DNA of 35,531 nucleotides, taken from SAR324 cluster bacterium. Lineage in GTDB: Bacteria > SAR324 > NAC60-12. The stretch is from contig JAKUUI010000019.1 in NCBI GenBank assembly GCA_022448485.1, forward strand, positions 1 through 35,531, written 5' to 3'. Positions 1 through 11,097 of the stretch are shown here, piece after piece; within the stretch, counting starts at the first letter, position 1, and every line of letters begins with the position of its first letter. A program made the position numbers and the translations under genes. Below the pieces are notes generated by a model that saw nothing but the letters and a program-made list of their open reading frames with translations, was not told where the DNA came from and did not search any database.

Positions 1-2769
1 CTGCTGAAACATCGTTTCGGGGAAACTCCTGAAAATAATTCGGGTCCTGCTTTAGCAACGGAAGGAATTCCGTTTTATTCCGGATTGGAACCTCTGAACA
101 TCAATCCTGATATCGGATTTTTGATGATCGGTGAACGAACAAATATCATGGGTTCTCCCAAGTTCCGGAAACTCATTTTGGATGATGATTTTGAATCCGG
201 ACTAGCCATCGCCCGTCAACAAGTGGAATCCGGTGCAAATTTTATTGATATTAACTTCGATGAGGGATTACTGGACGGAGAAAAATCAATGACACATTTT
301 CTCAACTTGATTGCAGTTGAGCCGGACATTGCCCGTGTGCCAATTATGATTGACAGTTCCAAATGGTCCGTAATCGAAGCCGGATTGAAGTGCATCCAGG
401 GCAAGGGGGTGGTTAACTCCATCAGCCTCAAGGAAGGTGAGGAAAATTTCTTGAAGCAGGCGCGTGAAATTCGCAAATACGGCGCAGCGGCAGTGGTGAT
501 GGCATTTGATGAAGAAGGGCAGGCAACACTGCTTGAACACAAAGTTGAAGTTTGCAGCCGAGCCTTTAAATTGCTTACTGAAACCGTTGGTTTTGCTCCG
601 CACGACATTATTTTTGATCCAAATATTTTGACGGTGGCTACCGGAATGGAGGAACACAACGATTATGCGGTGGCTTTCATTGAAGCCATACGCCAAATCA
701 AAGAACGATGTCCGGGGGCGCTGGTCAGTGGAGGAGTGAGCAACATTTCCTTTTCATTCCGCGGTAATAATCCGGTACGCGAAGCGATGCACTCTGCTTT
801 TTTGTATCATGCAATTCAAGCCGGCCTTGACATGGCGATCGTTAACGCCGGAATGCTCGAAGTGTACGAAGAAATCCCTAAAAATTTACTGGAACTTGTC
901 GAAGATGTATTGCTCAATAGACGAAAAGACGCCACAGAGCGACTGACAGATTTTGCAGAAAGTTACAAAGCTGAGGGATCACGTAAGATTCAAAAGGATA
1001 CAAAATGGCGTGAAGGGACGGCGGAAGAACGTATCATTCATGCTTTGGTGAGAGGCATAACGGAACATATCGTAGCGGACACCGAAGAAATCTTCAAAAA
1101 ATTTGATCTGGCATTGGAAGTGATTGAAGGACCTTTGATGGAAGGCATGAAAGTTGTGGGTGACCTTTTTGGTGATGGCAAAATGTTTTTACCGCAAGTC
1201 GTGAAAAGCGCCCGCGTGATGAAACAAGCTGTAGCCTATCTTGAACCGTTTATGGAGAAAGAAAAGAAGCAATCTGGCTCGCAGACCAAACTCCCAAAAA
1301 TTGTGATGGCCACAGTGAAAGGTGATGTTCACGATATAGGCAAAAATATTGTGGGCGTGGTTTTGGGCTGCAACAATTACGAGGTTATCGATTTGGGCGT
1401 GATGGTACCCTGCGAAAAAATTTTGGAAACCGCACGTGAGCTTCAAGCAGACGTGGTTGGTCTTTCAGGATTGATCACGCCGTCTCTGGATGAAATGATG
1501 CATGTGGCCAGCGAAATGAAGCGCGAAGGTTTCAGCCTACCTCTTTTAATCGGTGGCGCTACCACAAGTTCTGTACACACTGCGGTCAAAATCGCTCCGA
1601 AATACGACTATCCCGTGGCATATGTTCCGGATGCTTCAAGAGCTGCCGGAGTTATTACCAAATTATTGAGTCCTGACTACAAAACTGAAGCCGTACAGGA
1701 ACTTCATGAAGAACATGAACGGCGAAGAAAAGCTTACAAAGATCGAAATAGCAAACGTAAATTGCTATCCATTGAAGACGCACGAGCAAACCGCACTCCT
1801 ATCGACTGGAAAACCAGACAGTACACCGGAAGATCCGATTCCGGGACTGATTGCACGATTGACACACCAGGTTTTCTCGGATTGCGGGATTATTCGGTTG
1901 AAGTAGAAACCTTGTTGGAGTACATCGACTGGACACCTTTCTTTTACACATGGGAGATGAAAGGGCGCTATCCCAAAATTCTTAAAGATCCAAAATTTGG
2001 CATAGAAGCCAGCAAACTTTTTGAGGACGCACAAATTCTTTTGGGAGACATTGTTGAAAACCGGAGATTTCGGCCAAAAGCCGTGATTGGTTTTTTCCCC
2101 GCAAACAGTGAAGGCGACGATATTCTGATTTACACAGATGAGTCCCGCAATGAAATTAAAACGATATTCCACACTTTACGACAGCAAACAGTCAAGGCCG
2201 ATGACAAACCGAACCAGGCTTTGTCCGATTTTATCGCACCCACAGATTCAGGTCTCGCTGATTATTTGGGAGGATTTGCCCTGACCACCGGCCCGGAAGT
2301 GGAAGAACTGGCCAGAAGTTTTGAAAAAAAACTTGATGATTACAATTCCATTCTCGTAAAAGCCGTCGGTGACCGTTTGGCAGAAGCACTTGCCGAATAC
2401 ATGCACAAACAAGTGCGAGATGAATGGGGTTTTGGCCGGACAGAAAATCTGAACTTGGACGATTTGGTAAGCGAAAAGTACCGGGGAATCCGTCCTGCTC
2501 CGGGGTATCCTGCTCAACCAGACCACACGGAAAAACCGATACTATTTGAATTGCTGGATGCTGAAAAACGCAGCGGCATTAAACTCACAGAAAGCTACTC
2601 CATGTCTCCGGCCAGTTCGGTTTCAGGCATGTATTATGCCCATCCTGAGTCACGCTATTTTGCAGTGGGCAAGATCGACAGGGATCAAGTTGAAGACTAT
2701 GCCGAGCGCAAAAAGATGTCAATTTCAGAAGTTGAGCGCTGGCTGGCCCCAGTTTTAGGCTATGTTTAG
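1..2769 (+). CDS. metH: Cobalamin-dependent methionine synthase, 5'-truncated by window edge (pterin-binding, B12-binding and AdoMet-activation domains present)
   Basis: Frame open from base 1; the ORF track starts at an internal TTG (85). Motifs [42 protein letters not shown] (B12 domain), [20 protein letters not shown] (activation domain). Confidence 0.96.
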   Translation: MLKHRFGETPENNSGPALATEGIPFYSGLEPLNINPDIGFLMIGERTNIMGSPKFRKLILDDDFESGLAIARQQVESGANFIDINFDEGLLDGEKSMTHFLNLIAVEPDIARVPIMIDSSKWSVIEAGLKCIQGKGVVNSISLKEGEENFLKQAREIRKYGAAAVVMAFDEEGQATLLEHKVEVCSRAFKLLTETVGFAPHDIIFDPNILTVATGMEEHNDYAVAFIEAIRQIKERCPGALVSGGVSNISFSFRGNNPVREAMHSAFLYHAIQAGLDMAIVNAGMLEVYEEIPKNLLELVEDVLLNRRKDATERLTDFAESYKAEGSRKIQKDTKWREGTAEERIIHALVRGITEHIVADTEEIFKKFDLALEVIEGPLMEGMKVVGDLFGDGKMFLPQVVKSARVMKQAVAYLEPFMEKEKKQSGSQTKLPKIVMATVKGDVHDIGKNIVGVVLGCNNYEVIDLGVMVPCEKILETARELQADVVGLSGLITPSLDEMMHVASEMKREGFSLPLLIGGATTSSVHTAVKIAPKYDYPVAYVPDASRAAGVITKLLSPDYKTEAVQELHEEHERRRKAYKDRNSKRKLLSIEDARANRTPIDWKTRQYTGRSDSGTDCTIDTPGFLGLRDYSVEVETLLEYIDWTPFFYTWEMKGRYPKILKDPKFGIEASKLFEDAQILLGDIVENRRFRPKAVIGFFPANSEGDDILIYTDESRNEIKTIFHTLRQQTVKADDKPNQALSDFIAPTDSGLADYLGGFALTTGPEVEELARSFEKKLDDYNSILVKAVGDRLAEALAEYMHKQVRDEWGFGRTENLNLDDLVSEKYRGIRPAPGYPAQPDHTEKPILFELLDAEKRSGIKLTESYSMSPASSVSGMYYAHPESRYFAVGKIDRDQVEDYAERKKMSISEVERWLAPVLGYV

Positions 2770-2858
2770 TGGGATTCACCTACAGTTTTGAGTGTTGAAT
2801 TAAAAGTGTTGAGTTTCCTTCGACTCTCTACAAAAATTAAAACCTAAAACTTAAAAAA

Positions 2859-3734
2859 ATGCATTTAATTGATTTGTACCAAAAACAGGATTTTGTTTTT
2901 TCGATTGAGATTTTTCCACCCAAAACCGAAAAAGGCATGGAAAAACTCAAAACGACTCTGGAGAAATTCAAATCCTGTACTCCGGATTATTTTTCTGTAA
3001 CTTACGGAGCAGGAGGGACTTCCCGTGCAAACACCCACGAAATGGCGGCACATATCCATCATGAACTGGATGTGCCTGCAATGGCTCACCTGACTTGTGT
3101 GGCACACACTGAGAAGGAAATCGATGAGGTTTTAACAAAACTCAAAAATAGTGAAATCACAAACGTAATGACCCTGCGCGGCGACCCCACCGCTGGAACC
3201 AAGCATTTTGTCCAGCCCAAAGGAGGTTATCATTATGCAAGTGAATTAATTGCAGCTGTCCGTAAACACAGCGATTTTGGTATAGGTGCCGCAGGTTATC
3301 CGGAAGGCCATGTGGAAAATCCCGATAAAGACGATGACCGAAAGCGTTTGCACGAAAAAATTGCTGCAGGAGCAGAATTTATCGTGACTCAGTTTTTTCT
3401 GGACAACACTCATTTTTTACACTGGCGGGATCAACTGCACAAGGAAGGTGTATCCGTTCCATTAGTCGCAGGAATCCTTCCCCCTGCAAATTGGAATGCG
3501 ATAAGTCGTCTTTCGGACATGTGTGGTGTCAGTATTCCAGAAAAATTAGCCCAGGCCCTGATCAAACACGAAAGCGATCCGGAAGTCTCCAAAATAATTG
3601 GCTTTGAGCATGTTGAAAAGCAGATAGAAGAACTGCTCCAAGAAGGTGTGGAAGGTCTTCATCTTTATGCACTCAACAGCCTGGAAACAGTAGATCGTTT
3701 GGGTCCAAAACTAAAGGAAGCTTCCGGTACTTAA
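2859..3734 (+). CDS. metF: 5,10-methylenetetrahydrofolate reductase
   Basis: FSIEIFPPKTEKGMEKL, VTYGAGGTSRANT, NVMTLRGDPTAG, FIVTQFFLDN motifs; located just after metH. Confidence 0.96.
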   Translation: MHLIDLYQKQDFVFSIEIFPPKTEKGMEKLKTTLEKFKSCTPDYFSVTYGAGGTSRANTHEMAAHIHHELDVPAMAHLTCVAHTEKEIDEVLTKLKNSEITNVMTLRGDPTAGTKHFVQPKGGYHYASELIAAVRKHSDFGIGAAGYPEGHVENPDKDDDRKRLHEKIAAGAEFIVTQFFLDNTHFLHWRDQLHKEGVSVPLVAGILPPANWNAISRLSDMCGVSIPEKLAQALIKHESDPEVSKIIGFEHVEKQIEELLQEGVEGLHLYALNSLETVDRLGPKLKEASGT

Positions 3735-3852
3735 TCACTTACCCCGCTGATTGATTTTCCTCCTTTTCGATTGTATTTTTCTTCTTTCCAGCACATAATA
3801 AAGGGCACAAGTCATTCAATACATTTCTAAATTTTTCACCACTAAAAAACCC

Positions 3853-6447
3853 ATGCAGGAATACGTTCCGCAAGAAATTGAAGCCAAATGGCAAAAATAT
3901 TGGGAAGAACAAGGGTTGCTGGACTTTAATTTTGATTCGGGAAGCCCCAAATTTTACATGCTGACCATGCTGCCTTATCCTTCAGGAGATCTGCACATTG
4001 GTCATTGGTACGCCATGGCACCCTCAGATTGCTATGCGCGTTTTATGAAAATGCAGGGCAACGAGGTTTTTTTCCCAATAGGTTTTGATGCATTTGGACT
4101 ACCTGCAGAAAATGCTGCCATAAAAAATAACCTCCATCCCAAATCCTGGACTTACACCAACATTGAGCGGATGCGCAAACAGCTGCGCACAATGGGCAAT
4201 ATGTTCAGCTGGAAAAACGAGGTGGTTTCTTGCGATCCTGAATATTACAAATGGAGCCAGTGGTTTTTCCTGAAAATGATGGAAAAAGATTTAGCGTATC
4301 GCGAGTATGCACCTGTTGATTTCTGCAACCATTGCCAAACCACACTCGCACGGGAACAGGTTTGGGGAGATGACAGAATTTGTGAGCGCTGCGAGAATCC
4401 GGTGGTTAAAAAGAAGTTGAATCAGTGGAAATTGCGGATCACAAAATATGCGGATGAATTGCTTGATTTTGACGGACTGGACTGGCCAGAACGTGTGCAG
4501 TCAATGCAGGAACATTGGATCGGCCGCAGTGAAGGAGTGGAATTTGCCCTCAAAATTGCTGGTTCTGAAACAGAAGGTCGAGAAAACGTCACAGAAAATA
4601 ATGCAGGAACAGAAAACATGCCGGCCAAAGACTTGAGTTTCCGTGTTTTTACGACTCGTCCAGATACCGTTTTCGGCATGACTTTCTGTGTGTTGTCACC
4701 GGAACATATTTTGGTTGATCAGATTACGACTCCAGAACAGAAAGAGGCGGTTGATGCCTACAAAGAAGCAGCACAACGTAAAGACGAAATTGAGCGAACA
4801 GCAGAAGGCAGGGAAAAAGACGGAGTGTTCACCGGAGCTTTTGCAATCAATCCGATGAACGGCGAGCCGGAGCCAATTTGGGTCGCAGATTATGTATTGG
4901 CCACCTATGGAACCGGCGCAATAATGGCGGTTCCCGGACACGATGAGCGGGATTTCCATTTTGCCCGTAAATACGACTTGCCGACGCCGGTGGTGATTGT
5001 TGCACCAGAACAGCTTGATTCCATTCCGGATGGTGCAGAACTAAGCGAGCCTATTTTGCAGAAGGAAAATTCGGTGATGGTCAACAGTCCAGGCTTTGAT
5101 GGTGCAGTTTGGCCGGAAAGTTACAACCGTGTTGCCGACCAGATGGAAAAGCAAGGTTTTGGTGAGCGGCAGATAAATTATCGTTTGCACGACTGGCTAA
5201 TCAGCCGTCAAAGGATGTGGGGCACACCGATTCCGGTTGTTTATTGCGAAAGTTGCGGAATGCAGCCAGTGCCTTACGAGGAGTTGCCGGTGGTTCTTCC
5301 CGATGATGCTGAATTCAAACCGACTGGTGAAAGCCCATTGAAATACCACAAAGGTTTCTTGAAAACAGCATGCCCGAAATGTGGAGGAGAAGCAGAAAGA
5401 GAAACTGACACGATGGATACTTTCATCTGTTCGTCCTGGTACTATTATGCTTATGCTGCACCTTATTGGAAAAAAGGCGAAACCCTGACAAAAAATGATC
5501 TTCCCTGGGATGCTGATATAATTCGGTCTTTGTGTCCTGTTGATCAGTATACAGGAGGAATCGAACACGCCACCATGCACCTTTTGTATTTTCGTTTCTT
5601 CACCAAAGCTCTTGCAGATTTAGGTCTGCTGGATTTTCGTGAACCTGCAAAACGTCTGTTCAATCAGGGCATGATTTTAGGTGAAGATCACGAAAAAATG
5701 TCCAAAAGCCGCGGTAATGTAATCAATCCGGATGATTTGCTGAAAAAATATGGATCTGATACTGTTCGAGCTTACCTGATGTTTCTGGGTCCATGGGATG
5801 CAGGGGCTCCCTGGAACCCTCATGGAATTGAAGGGCTGGCCCGTTTTTTTAAAGGAGTCTGGACGCTTTGCCATCTGAAGGCTCCGGAAACAGCTGAAGT
5901 AAAAGCGGAAACAGAAAAAAGACTACGTAAAACACTGCATCAAACTTTGAAAAAGGTCGGTGATGATTTGCAGAATTTTCGTTTCAACACCGCAATTGCA
6001 GCTGTGATGGCTTTCCGGAATGTTTTAAAAGCTGTACCTGAAGCTGCCGGAACTAAAGTCTGGGATGAATGTCTGGAGACCATGTTATTGATGTTGGCTC
6101 CAATTGCTCCACACATCACTGAAGAATTGTGGCAGCACCTCCAACCAGAAAACGAGAATCAAAACGTAAACGGCATGGACGCATTTCACGGCGGCTTCTA
6201 TGATAGCATTCACCAACAAAAGTGGCCTCAATACGACGAAACTCTGGCCGCAGAAGATTTGGTGACCCTGGTTGTCCAAGTCAACGGTAAAGTCCGCGAC
6301 CGCTTCAAAATGCCGGCAAGAACCAACAAAGAGGAAACAGAACGCCTGGCCCTGGCTGCCCCCAAAGTGCAGACTCATCTTGAGGGAAAGCAAATCTCCA
6401 AAGTGATTGTTGTACCGGAGCGCCTGGTGAATATTGTCTGCGGCTAA
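3853..6447 (+). CDS. leuS: Leucyl-tRNA synthetase
   Basis: HIGH-type motif (HIGHWYAM), KMSKSRGNV, editing-domain TTRPDTVFGMTF, C-terminal VVQVNGKVRDRF. Confidence 0.98.
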   Translation: MQEYVPQEIEAKWQKYWEEQGLLDFNFDSGSPKFYMLTMLPYPSGDLHIGHWYAMAPSDCYARFMKMQGNEVFFPIGFDAFGLPAENAAIKNNLHPKSWTYTNIERMRKQLRTMGNMFSWKNEVVSCDPEYYKWSQWFFLKMMEKDLAYREYAPVDFCNHCQTTLAREQVWGDDRICERCENPVVKKKLNQWKLRITKYADELLDFDGLDWPERVQSMQEHWIGRSEGVEFALKIAGSETEGRENVTENNAGTENMPAKDLSFRVFTTRPDTVFGMTFCVLSPEHILVDQITTPEQKEAVDAYKEAAQRKDEIERTAEGREKDGVFTGAFAINPMNGEPEPIWVADYVLATYGTGAIMAVPGHDERDFHFARKYDLPTPVVIVAPEQLDSIPDGAELSEPILQKENSVMVNSPGFDGAVWPESYNRVADQMEKQGFGERQINYRLHDWLISRQRMWGTPIPVVYCESCGMQPVPYEELPVVLPDDAEFKPTGESPLKYHKGFLKTACPKCGGEAERETDTMDTFICSSWYYYAYAAPYWKKGETLTKNDLPWDADIIRSLCPVDQYTGGIEHATMHLLYFRFFTKALADLGLLDFREPAKRLFNQGMILGEDHEKMSKSRGNVINPDDLLKKYGSDTVRAYLMFLGPWDAGAPWNPHGIEGLARFFKGVWTLCHLKAPETAEVKAETEKRLRKTLHQTLKKVGDDLQNFRFNTAIAAVMAFRNVLKAVPEAAGTKVWDECLETMLLMLAPIAPHITEELWQHLQPENENQNVNGMDAFHGGFYDSIHQQKWPQYDETLAAEDLVTLVVQVNGKVRDRFKMPARTNKEETERLALAAPKVQTHLEGKQISKVIVVPERLVNIVCG

Positions 6448-6484
6448 AAAAAGCTGACGTTCAGAATCCTCCGATCCTGAGGTT

Positions 6485-6715
6485 TTGCCGTTACCTTCCA
6501 CATTGGAAACAGAAGTTCGACAGGAACTCAAAACCATTGCACAAACTCCACCCTATAAATCAGTACAAATTGTTCATATGGGAGAGAAAATATTAGACCA
6601 TTGCCTGGGTTACGAGACTCCTTACCGAGAGACGGCGGAACGGATAAGACAGTTTGTCTGTTCAAATCACACGCAAAATATCCCCGGTTTGATTGAAGAG
6701 ACACTGAGGAATTAG
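6485..6715 (+). CDS. Hypothetical small protein (76 aa, TTG start)
   Basis: Open frame between leuS and the convergent codA-like gene; no recognised family, start codon uncertain. Confidence 0.35.
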   Translation: MPLPSTLETEVRQELKTIAQTPPYKSVQIVHMGEKILDHCLGYETPYRETAERIRQFVCSNHTQNIPGLIEETLRN

Positions 6716-6725
6716 TGGTTGAAGC

Positions 6726-7997
6726 TTAGTGAAGCAAATAATTTTGGATTTTCGGGCGGCCTGGCAGATTTAGTTCTGACTGAACAGACGCAGAGCGTGA
6801 GATAATGCTTCCGCGGCGGATCACAAAAAGCCGGTTTGCTTTTAAACGTAGCGCTTCTACAGGATCTGCTGCCTGTAAAATAATCAAATCGGCATTGCAG
6901 CCTTTTTCAATTCCATAGCCTTCCAATCCCAGAATATCGGCTGGGACTTCTGTGACTGCACCGAAACAGGCTTTCATCTCATCTACTCCCGTCAGTTGTG
7001 CTACATGCAGGCCCATGCTCGCAACTTCCAGCATATCTGCAGAACCAAGTGAATACCAAGGATCCATCACACAGTCGTGCCCAAAAGCCACCTTTAAGCC
7101 AATTCCCATCATTTCCGGAACACGCGTCATACCGCGCCGTTTGGGATAGGTATCGTGTCGTCCCTGGAGTGTGATGTTAATCAATGGATTTGATACTACG
7201 TTCATTTCTGCTTCTGCCATCAACGGCAATAATTTGCTGACATAGTAATTATTCATGGAATGCATGGAAGTCAGGTGTGAGCCGGTAACTCGACCCTGCA
7301 AACCGTGCCGGACAGTTTCTGCAGTCAATGTTTCGATATGACGCGAAAGGGGATCATCACTTTCGTCACAATGCATATCAATCCGCAAACCTCTCTCGGC
7401 CGCAATACGACACAACACTTCCACTGATTTTCTCCCTTCGTCCATCGTCCTCTCAAAATGTGGAATCCCGCCGACTACATCCACTCCACGATCAAGTGCA
7501 GTTTCCAAAAGCTCTGCGGCTTGAGGTGAACTGAAAAAACCATCTTGCGGAAAAGCCACCAACTGCAAATCAAGATATGGCGCAACTTCCTTCTTGACTT
7601 CCAGGAGGGCATCCACTGCCAATAAACGAGGATCACATACATCAACATGACTCCTGATGGCCAGCAATCCCCGTGCTACTGCCAAATCACAAAATTTGAG
7701 GGCTCGTTCCTTGATTGCATCAACCGTTAAATGAGGTTTCAGCTCGCCCCACAGGGTGATGCCCTCCAGCAAAGTACCAGACTGATTTAGCCGCGGCTGT
7801 CCCAAACTCAGGGTGGCATCCATGTGAAAATGTGCATCAACAAATGGAGGGCTGACCAGATATCCGGAAACATTGATTTCCTCCTGGCCCTTTGCAGTCA
7901 GCGCCGCTTCAAGTGCTACTATTTTTCCATCTTTGATACCAATATCTATTCCAAATCTTCCATCTGGAAGATTTGCATTGCGGATAATCAGATCCAT
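6726..7997 (-). CDS. codA: Cytosine deaminase-like amidohydrolase
   Basis: DAHFHMD metal site, LQLVAFPQDG, HCDESDDPLSRHIETL, GSHLTSMHSMNNYY, NPLINITLQGRHDTYPKRRGMTRV, FGHDCVMDPWYSLG closely match the E. coli CodA pattern. Confidence 0.8.
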   Translation of the reverse strand: MDLIIRNANLPDGRFGIDIGIKDGKIVALEAALTAKGQEEINVSGYLVSPPFVDAHFHMDATLSLGQPRLNQSGTLLEGITLWGELKPHLTVDAIKERALKFCDLAVARGLLAIRSHVDVCDPRLLAVDALLEVKKEVAPYLDLQLVAFPQDGFFSSPQAAELLETALDRGVDVVGGIPHFERTMDEGRKSVEVLCRIAAERGLRIDMHCDESDDPLSRHIETLTAETVRHGLQGRVTGSHLTSMHSMNNYYVSKLLPLMAEAEMNVVSNPLINITLQGRHDTYPKRRGMTRVPEMMGIGLKVAFGHDCVMDPWYSLGSADMLEVASMGLHVAQLTGVDEMKACFGAVTEVPADILGLEGYGIEKGCNADLIILQAADPVEALRLKANRLFVIRRGSIISRSASVQSELNLPGRPKIQNYLLH

Positions 7998-8028
7998 ATT
8001 TCCCTTTTAAATTTTTTTAATTTTTCCA

Positions 8029-9000
8029 TTAAATCGGCTTAAAAAAATATCGCTTGAATTGTTGATCTGAAATCAGAGAAAACAGTCGAACAAGGAGCCA
8101 GACTGCAAGCAGAGCAAAAATTAAGCGGCCAACAAAAAAGCCCCATAAACTTCCACCGAGCAGCATCAGCAGCAGTGTGTCTTCAACAAGACTGTGAAAC
8201 AGGCCCATCAAAACCAGCGCAAAAAAAATATCCCGCGGACGAATCGTGCCGTTTTGCGATTCACGAATAATCAATCCACCGCCATATGCAATTCCAAGTG
8301 TGATTCCAATAACCGTAATGTTCGTTGCCTCTTTTCCAATTCCCAAGTTTTTAAGCAAAGGATGCAGGATCCGCTGAAGCAATTTGGTGAAGCCAAACAG
8401 ATCGAGTAATTTCATCACTTGCACCAGAACAACCAAAACCACAAACATAATTATTAGACCAACCATTTGGTCCCATGCCCACGTTTGCAGTTCCACCGGA
8501 CCTGTTTCTGGATGCCAAAGTAAAATGCTGCTTTCCGAAAGCCAGTTCCCCCAATGCAAAACCTGATTCAAAATCATGCCATAGAGCAATGCTCCTCCTA
8601 CCCGAAGTATTCCCATACTCCACCAACGTGGTCCTGCTTTATCGGCAATTTGCAGTTCAATCGGCAGTGAATGTGCAATCAGCATTAGTGAGGATAAAAT
8701 TGTGACCTGGCCAACCGTCAGCATTTCTGTTGCTGCGAGATCAACAAAAATAATAATTCCAGGATAAAAACCTCCTACAAGAGTCGCTGCCCAGACCAAT
8801 CCCATGCTTCCCGGAAGTCCTACAAGCCCCATCAATGGTGCCAGCCAGTGACCCAAAATTTCAATGGCACCAATTTCCTTGAGTATTTTTACTACAATTA
8901 TCATTGGAATAATTATTCGATAAAGCGGCAAGGCAAGACCCACTGACTCTTGAATAATCTTCCTGAATTTCAATAAATACTGCTGAATCAATTCTGTCAT
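8029..9000 (-). CDS. Gate/nucleoside-recognition domain membrane protein (spore-maturation/YjiG-YjiH-like)
   Basis: Multiple hydrophobic helices; ...LAPLMGLVGLPGSMGLVWAATLVGGFYPGIIIFVDLA... and GITLGIAYGGGLIIRE patterns; start overlaps the upstream gene stop (ATGA). Confidence 0.7.
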   Translation of the reverse strand: MTELIQQYLLKFRKIIQESVGLALPLYRIIIPMIIVVKILKEIGAIEILGHWLAPLMGLVGLPGSMGLVWAATLVGGFYPGIIIFVDLAATEMLTVGQVTILSSLMLIAHSLPIELQIADKAGPRWWSMGILRVGGALLYGMILNQVLHWGNWLSESSILLWHPETGPVELQTWAWDQMVGLIIMFVVLVVLVQVMKLLDLFGFTKLLQRILHPLLKNLGIGKEATNITVIGITLGIAYGGGLIIRESQNGTIRPRDIFFALVLMGLFHSLVEDTLLLMLLGGSLWGFFVGRLIFALLAVWLLVRLFSLISDQQFKRYFFKPI

Positions 9001-10412
9001 GCGGGAATCATTTTTCCAGGATTCATCAGGTTATCTGGGTCAAACGCTCGCTTGATCTGCCGCATCAGCTCTAAAGAATCTCCGTGTTCCGCTTCCATAT
9101 ATTTAATTTTTCCGGAACCAATCCCGTGTTCTCCTGTACAAGTTCCTCCCATACGCAAAGCCCGTTCGACAAGCCGATCGTTCAATGGCTGATACCGTTG
9201 CAGTTCCTCTTCTTCGTTATCCGGATCGATCAAAAAAAGCAGATGAAAATTACCGTCACCCACATGTCCTACTAAAGGTACTATCATTCCGGATTCTTCA
9301 ATATCACTCCTCGTTTCCAGAATACAATCCGCCAGTCGTGAGATTGGCACACAAACATCAGTGGGCCAGCCTTTTGATCCCGGACGTAAAGCCAATGCTG
9401 CATAAAGAGCATTATGACGTGCCTCCCACAATTTTTGCCGTTCCTGTTCTCGATTCGACCAGTGAAAATCACTTCCTCCTTCTTCAGAAGAAATTTCCTT
9501 GACCATTTCCGCCTGCTCCTGTACCCAGGACTCTGTTCCATGAAACTCAAAAAACAAAGTCGGTTTGAGGTCATAATCAAAACCTGCAAAACGATTGATA
9601 GCATCAACTTGAACCTCATCCAGCAACTCTATTCTGGCCACAGGGATTCCCATTTGTATCGTAGAAATGGTGGTGTTTACTGCACCTACCAGTGTATTGA
9701 ATGAACAGACTGCAGCAGAAATCGCTTCCGGAACTCCATAAAGTCGAAGCTGAACTTCCGTAATAATTCCCAATGTTCCTTCCGAGCCGACAAACAAGCG
9801 TGTTAAATCATAACCTGCAGAAGATTTTCTGGCACGGGTTCCGGTTAGGATGATATGTCCGTCTGCTGTTACTACTGTCAAACCAAGCACATTTTCCCGC
9901 ATCGTTCCGTAGCGAACAGCGTTGGTGCCGGATGCACGAGTTGCCGCCATTCCTCCCAGTGAGGCATCGGCTCCCGGATCAATTGGAAAAAAGAGACCCG
10001 TATTCCGCAGGTGCTGATTAAGCTGCTTCCGGGTGACTCCTGCCTGCACCCTGCAATCCAGGTCATTTTCGTTGACTTCCAGAATCTGATTCATTCCGGA
10101 AATGTCAAGACAGATACCTCCATACAAGGCCGCAACATGTCCCTCCAAAGAGGTCCCGGTACCAAACGGAATAATTGGCTTTTTGTGCTTAACGCAAATC
10201 TGCACTATCTCAGCTACTTCTTCATTGCTTTCTGCAAAAGCGACTGCCTCCGGTGGTGCTGAGGCGTGAAATGACTCGTCTTGACCATGTTGTTCACGCA
10301 CCGATTTTGACAATGAAAGTCGCTCACCCAAAAATTTTTGGAGCTCTTGCAAACATGGATCTTTACATGAAGTTGAGTCAGAAGGAGATGTGGGATTATT
10401 CATGAGTGTCAA
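8997..10412 (-). CDS. FAD-linked oxidase, D-lactate dehydrogenase / glycolate oxidase GlcD-type
   Basis: PFGTGTSLEGH, FPIDPGADASLGGMAATRASGTNAVRYGTMRENVLGLTVV, GHVGDGNFH, GEHGIGSGK motifs. Confidence 0.9.
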   Translation of the reverse strand: MTLMNNPTSPSDSTSCKDPCLQELQKFLGERLSLSKSVREQHGQDESFHASAPPEAVAFAESNEEVAEIVQICVKHKKPIIPFGTGTSLEGHVAALYGGICLDISGMNQILEVNENDLDCRVQAGVTRKQLNQHLRNTGLFFPIDPGADASLGGMAATRASGTNAVRYGTMRENVLGLTVVTADGHIILTGTRARKSSAGYDLTRLFVGSEGTLGIITEVQLRLYGVPEAISAAVCSFNTLVGAVNTTISTIQMGIPVARIELLDEVQVDAINRFAGFDYDLKPTLFFEFHGTESWVQEQAEMVKEISSEEGGSDFHWSNREQERQKLWEARHNALYAALALRPGSKGWPTDVCVPISRLADCILETRSDIEESGMIVPLVGHVGDGNFHLLFLIDPDNEEEELQRYQPLNDRLVERALRMGGTCTGEHGIGSGKIKYMEAEHGDSLELMRQIKRAFDPDNLMNPGKMIPA

Positions 10413-10754
10413 TAATCAACAAATTACTTGATATTTTTAAAAACTTCGCGGTGCTCTGTCAAGGCTCTAAGCAACTGCTGGCAGAAGTGAAACCAATGAG
10501 TAGTGATGTGTACCTCAAAACAGGAAAGACTCGAGCAGACTTCCGGGAAAAAACAACTGGAAAAGCCTGATCTTCATTGATTCCTGAGAGCAGAATAGTT
10601 GACCATCTTAAAAAGTTCAAGTCTTGGCCCAGCAAAGTACAACCGGTTCTAATTGGACTGTCGCAGAAAACTTCCCTCTTCAGCAGCAAATTCTTTTCAA
10701 ACAGATGGGCTTCATGGCTCATCGATTTCGAGGTCGGGACCATTTTGGATTAAT

Positions 10755-11085
10755 TCAAATTACCTGAATATCCTGGTACCCATAACTTTGAAAAACAACA
10801 TGGACGTCTTCCAGACGTTCCGGAGTTGCTTCTGCAAAATCGGAGTGTTCAGGATGTAACCCGTGCCGGCGAAAACCGATTAGTTTGATTCGGATATCTG
10901 TGCTTAATCGGCTTAGCCATTCTGCCATTTGCTGTAAGACTAAATCTTGATCGTTTAATTCAGGAATAATCAGCAACCGTACCTCAAACAGCTTGTCAAA
11001 TTCCAACAAAACTTTCGGAGAAAAGCTCCTCCACGGCTGTTGAACCTCTCTGAATTTGCTAACAGGGTCACTCAACGCGCAGGAT
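10755..11085 (-). pseudogene. C-terminal remnant of radical-SAM glycyl-radical-enzyme activase (YjjW/PFL-AE-like)
   Basis: Minus-frame KLFEVRLLIIPELND...IRIKLIGFRRHGLHPEHSDFAEATPERLEDVHVVFQSYGYQDI resembles activase C-termini; no N-terminal CxxxCxxC half present. The upstream boundary is approximate. Confidence 0.55.
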
Positions 11086-11097
11086 TCCGAACCACGT

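Noticed and set aside
216-696. Antisense ORFs opposite metH (216..659 and 286..696; also 1189..1446, 1765..2172, 2248..2526)
   Set aside because: Shadow frames of a strongly supported coding gene; no recognisable motifs.
10459-10743. 94-aa minus ORF in the accessory patch
   Set aside because: No recognisable family in either strand reading; could be decayed sequence, not supportable as a gene.
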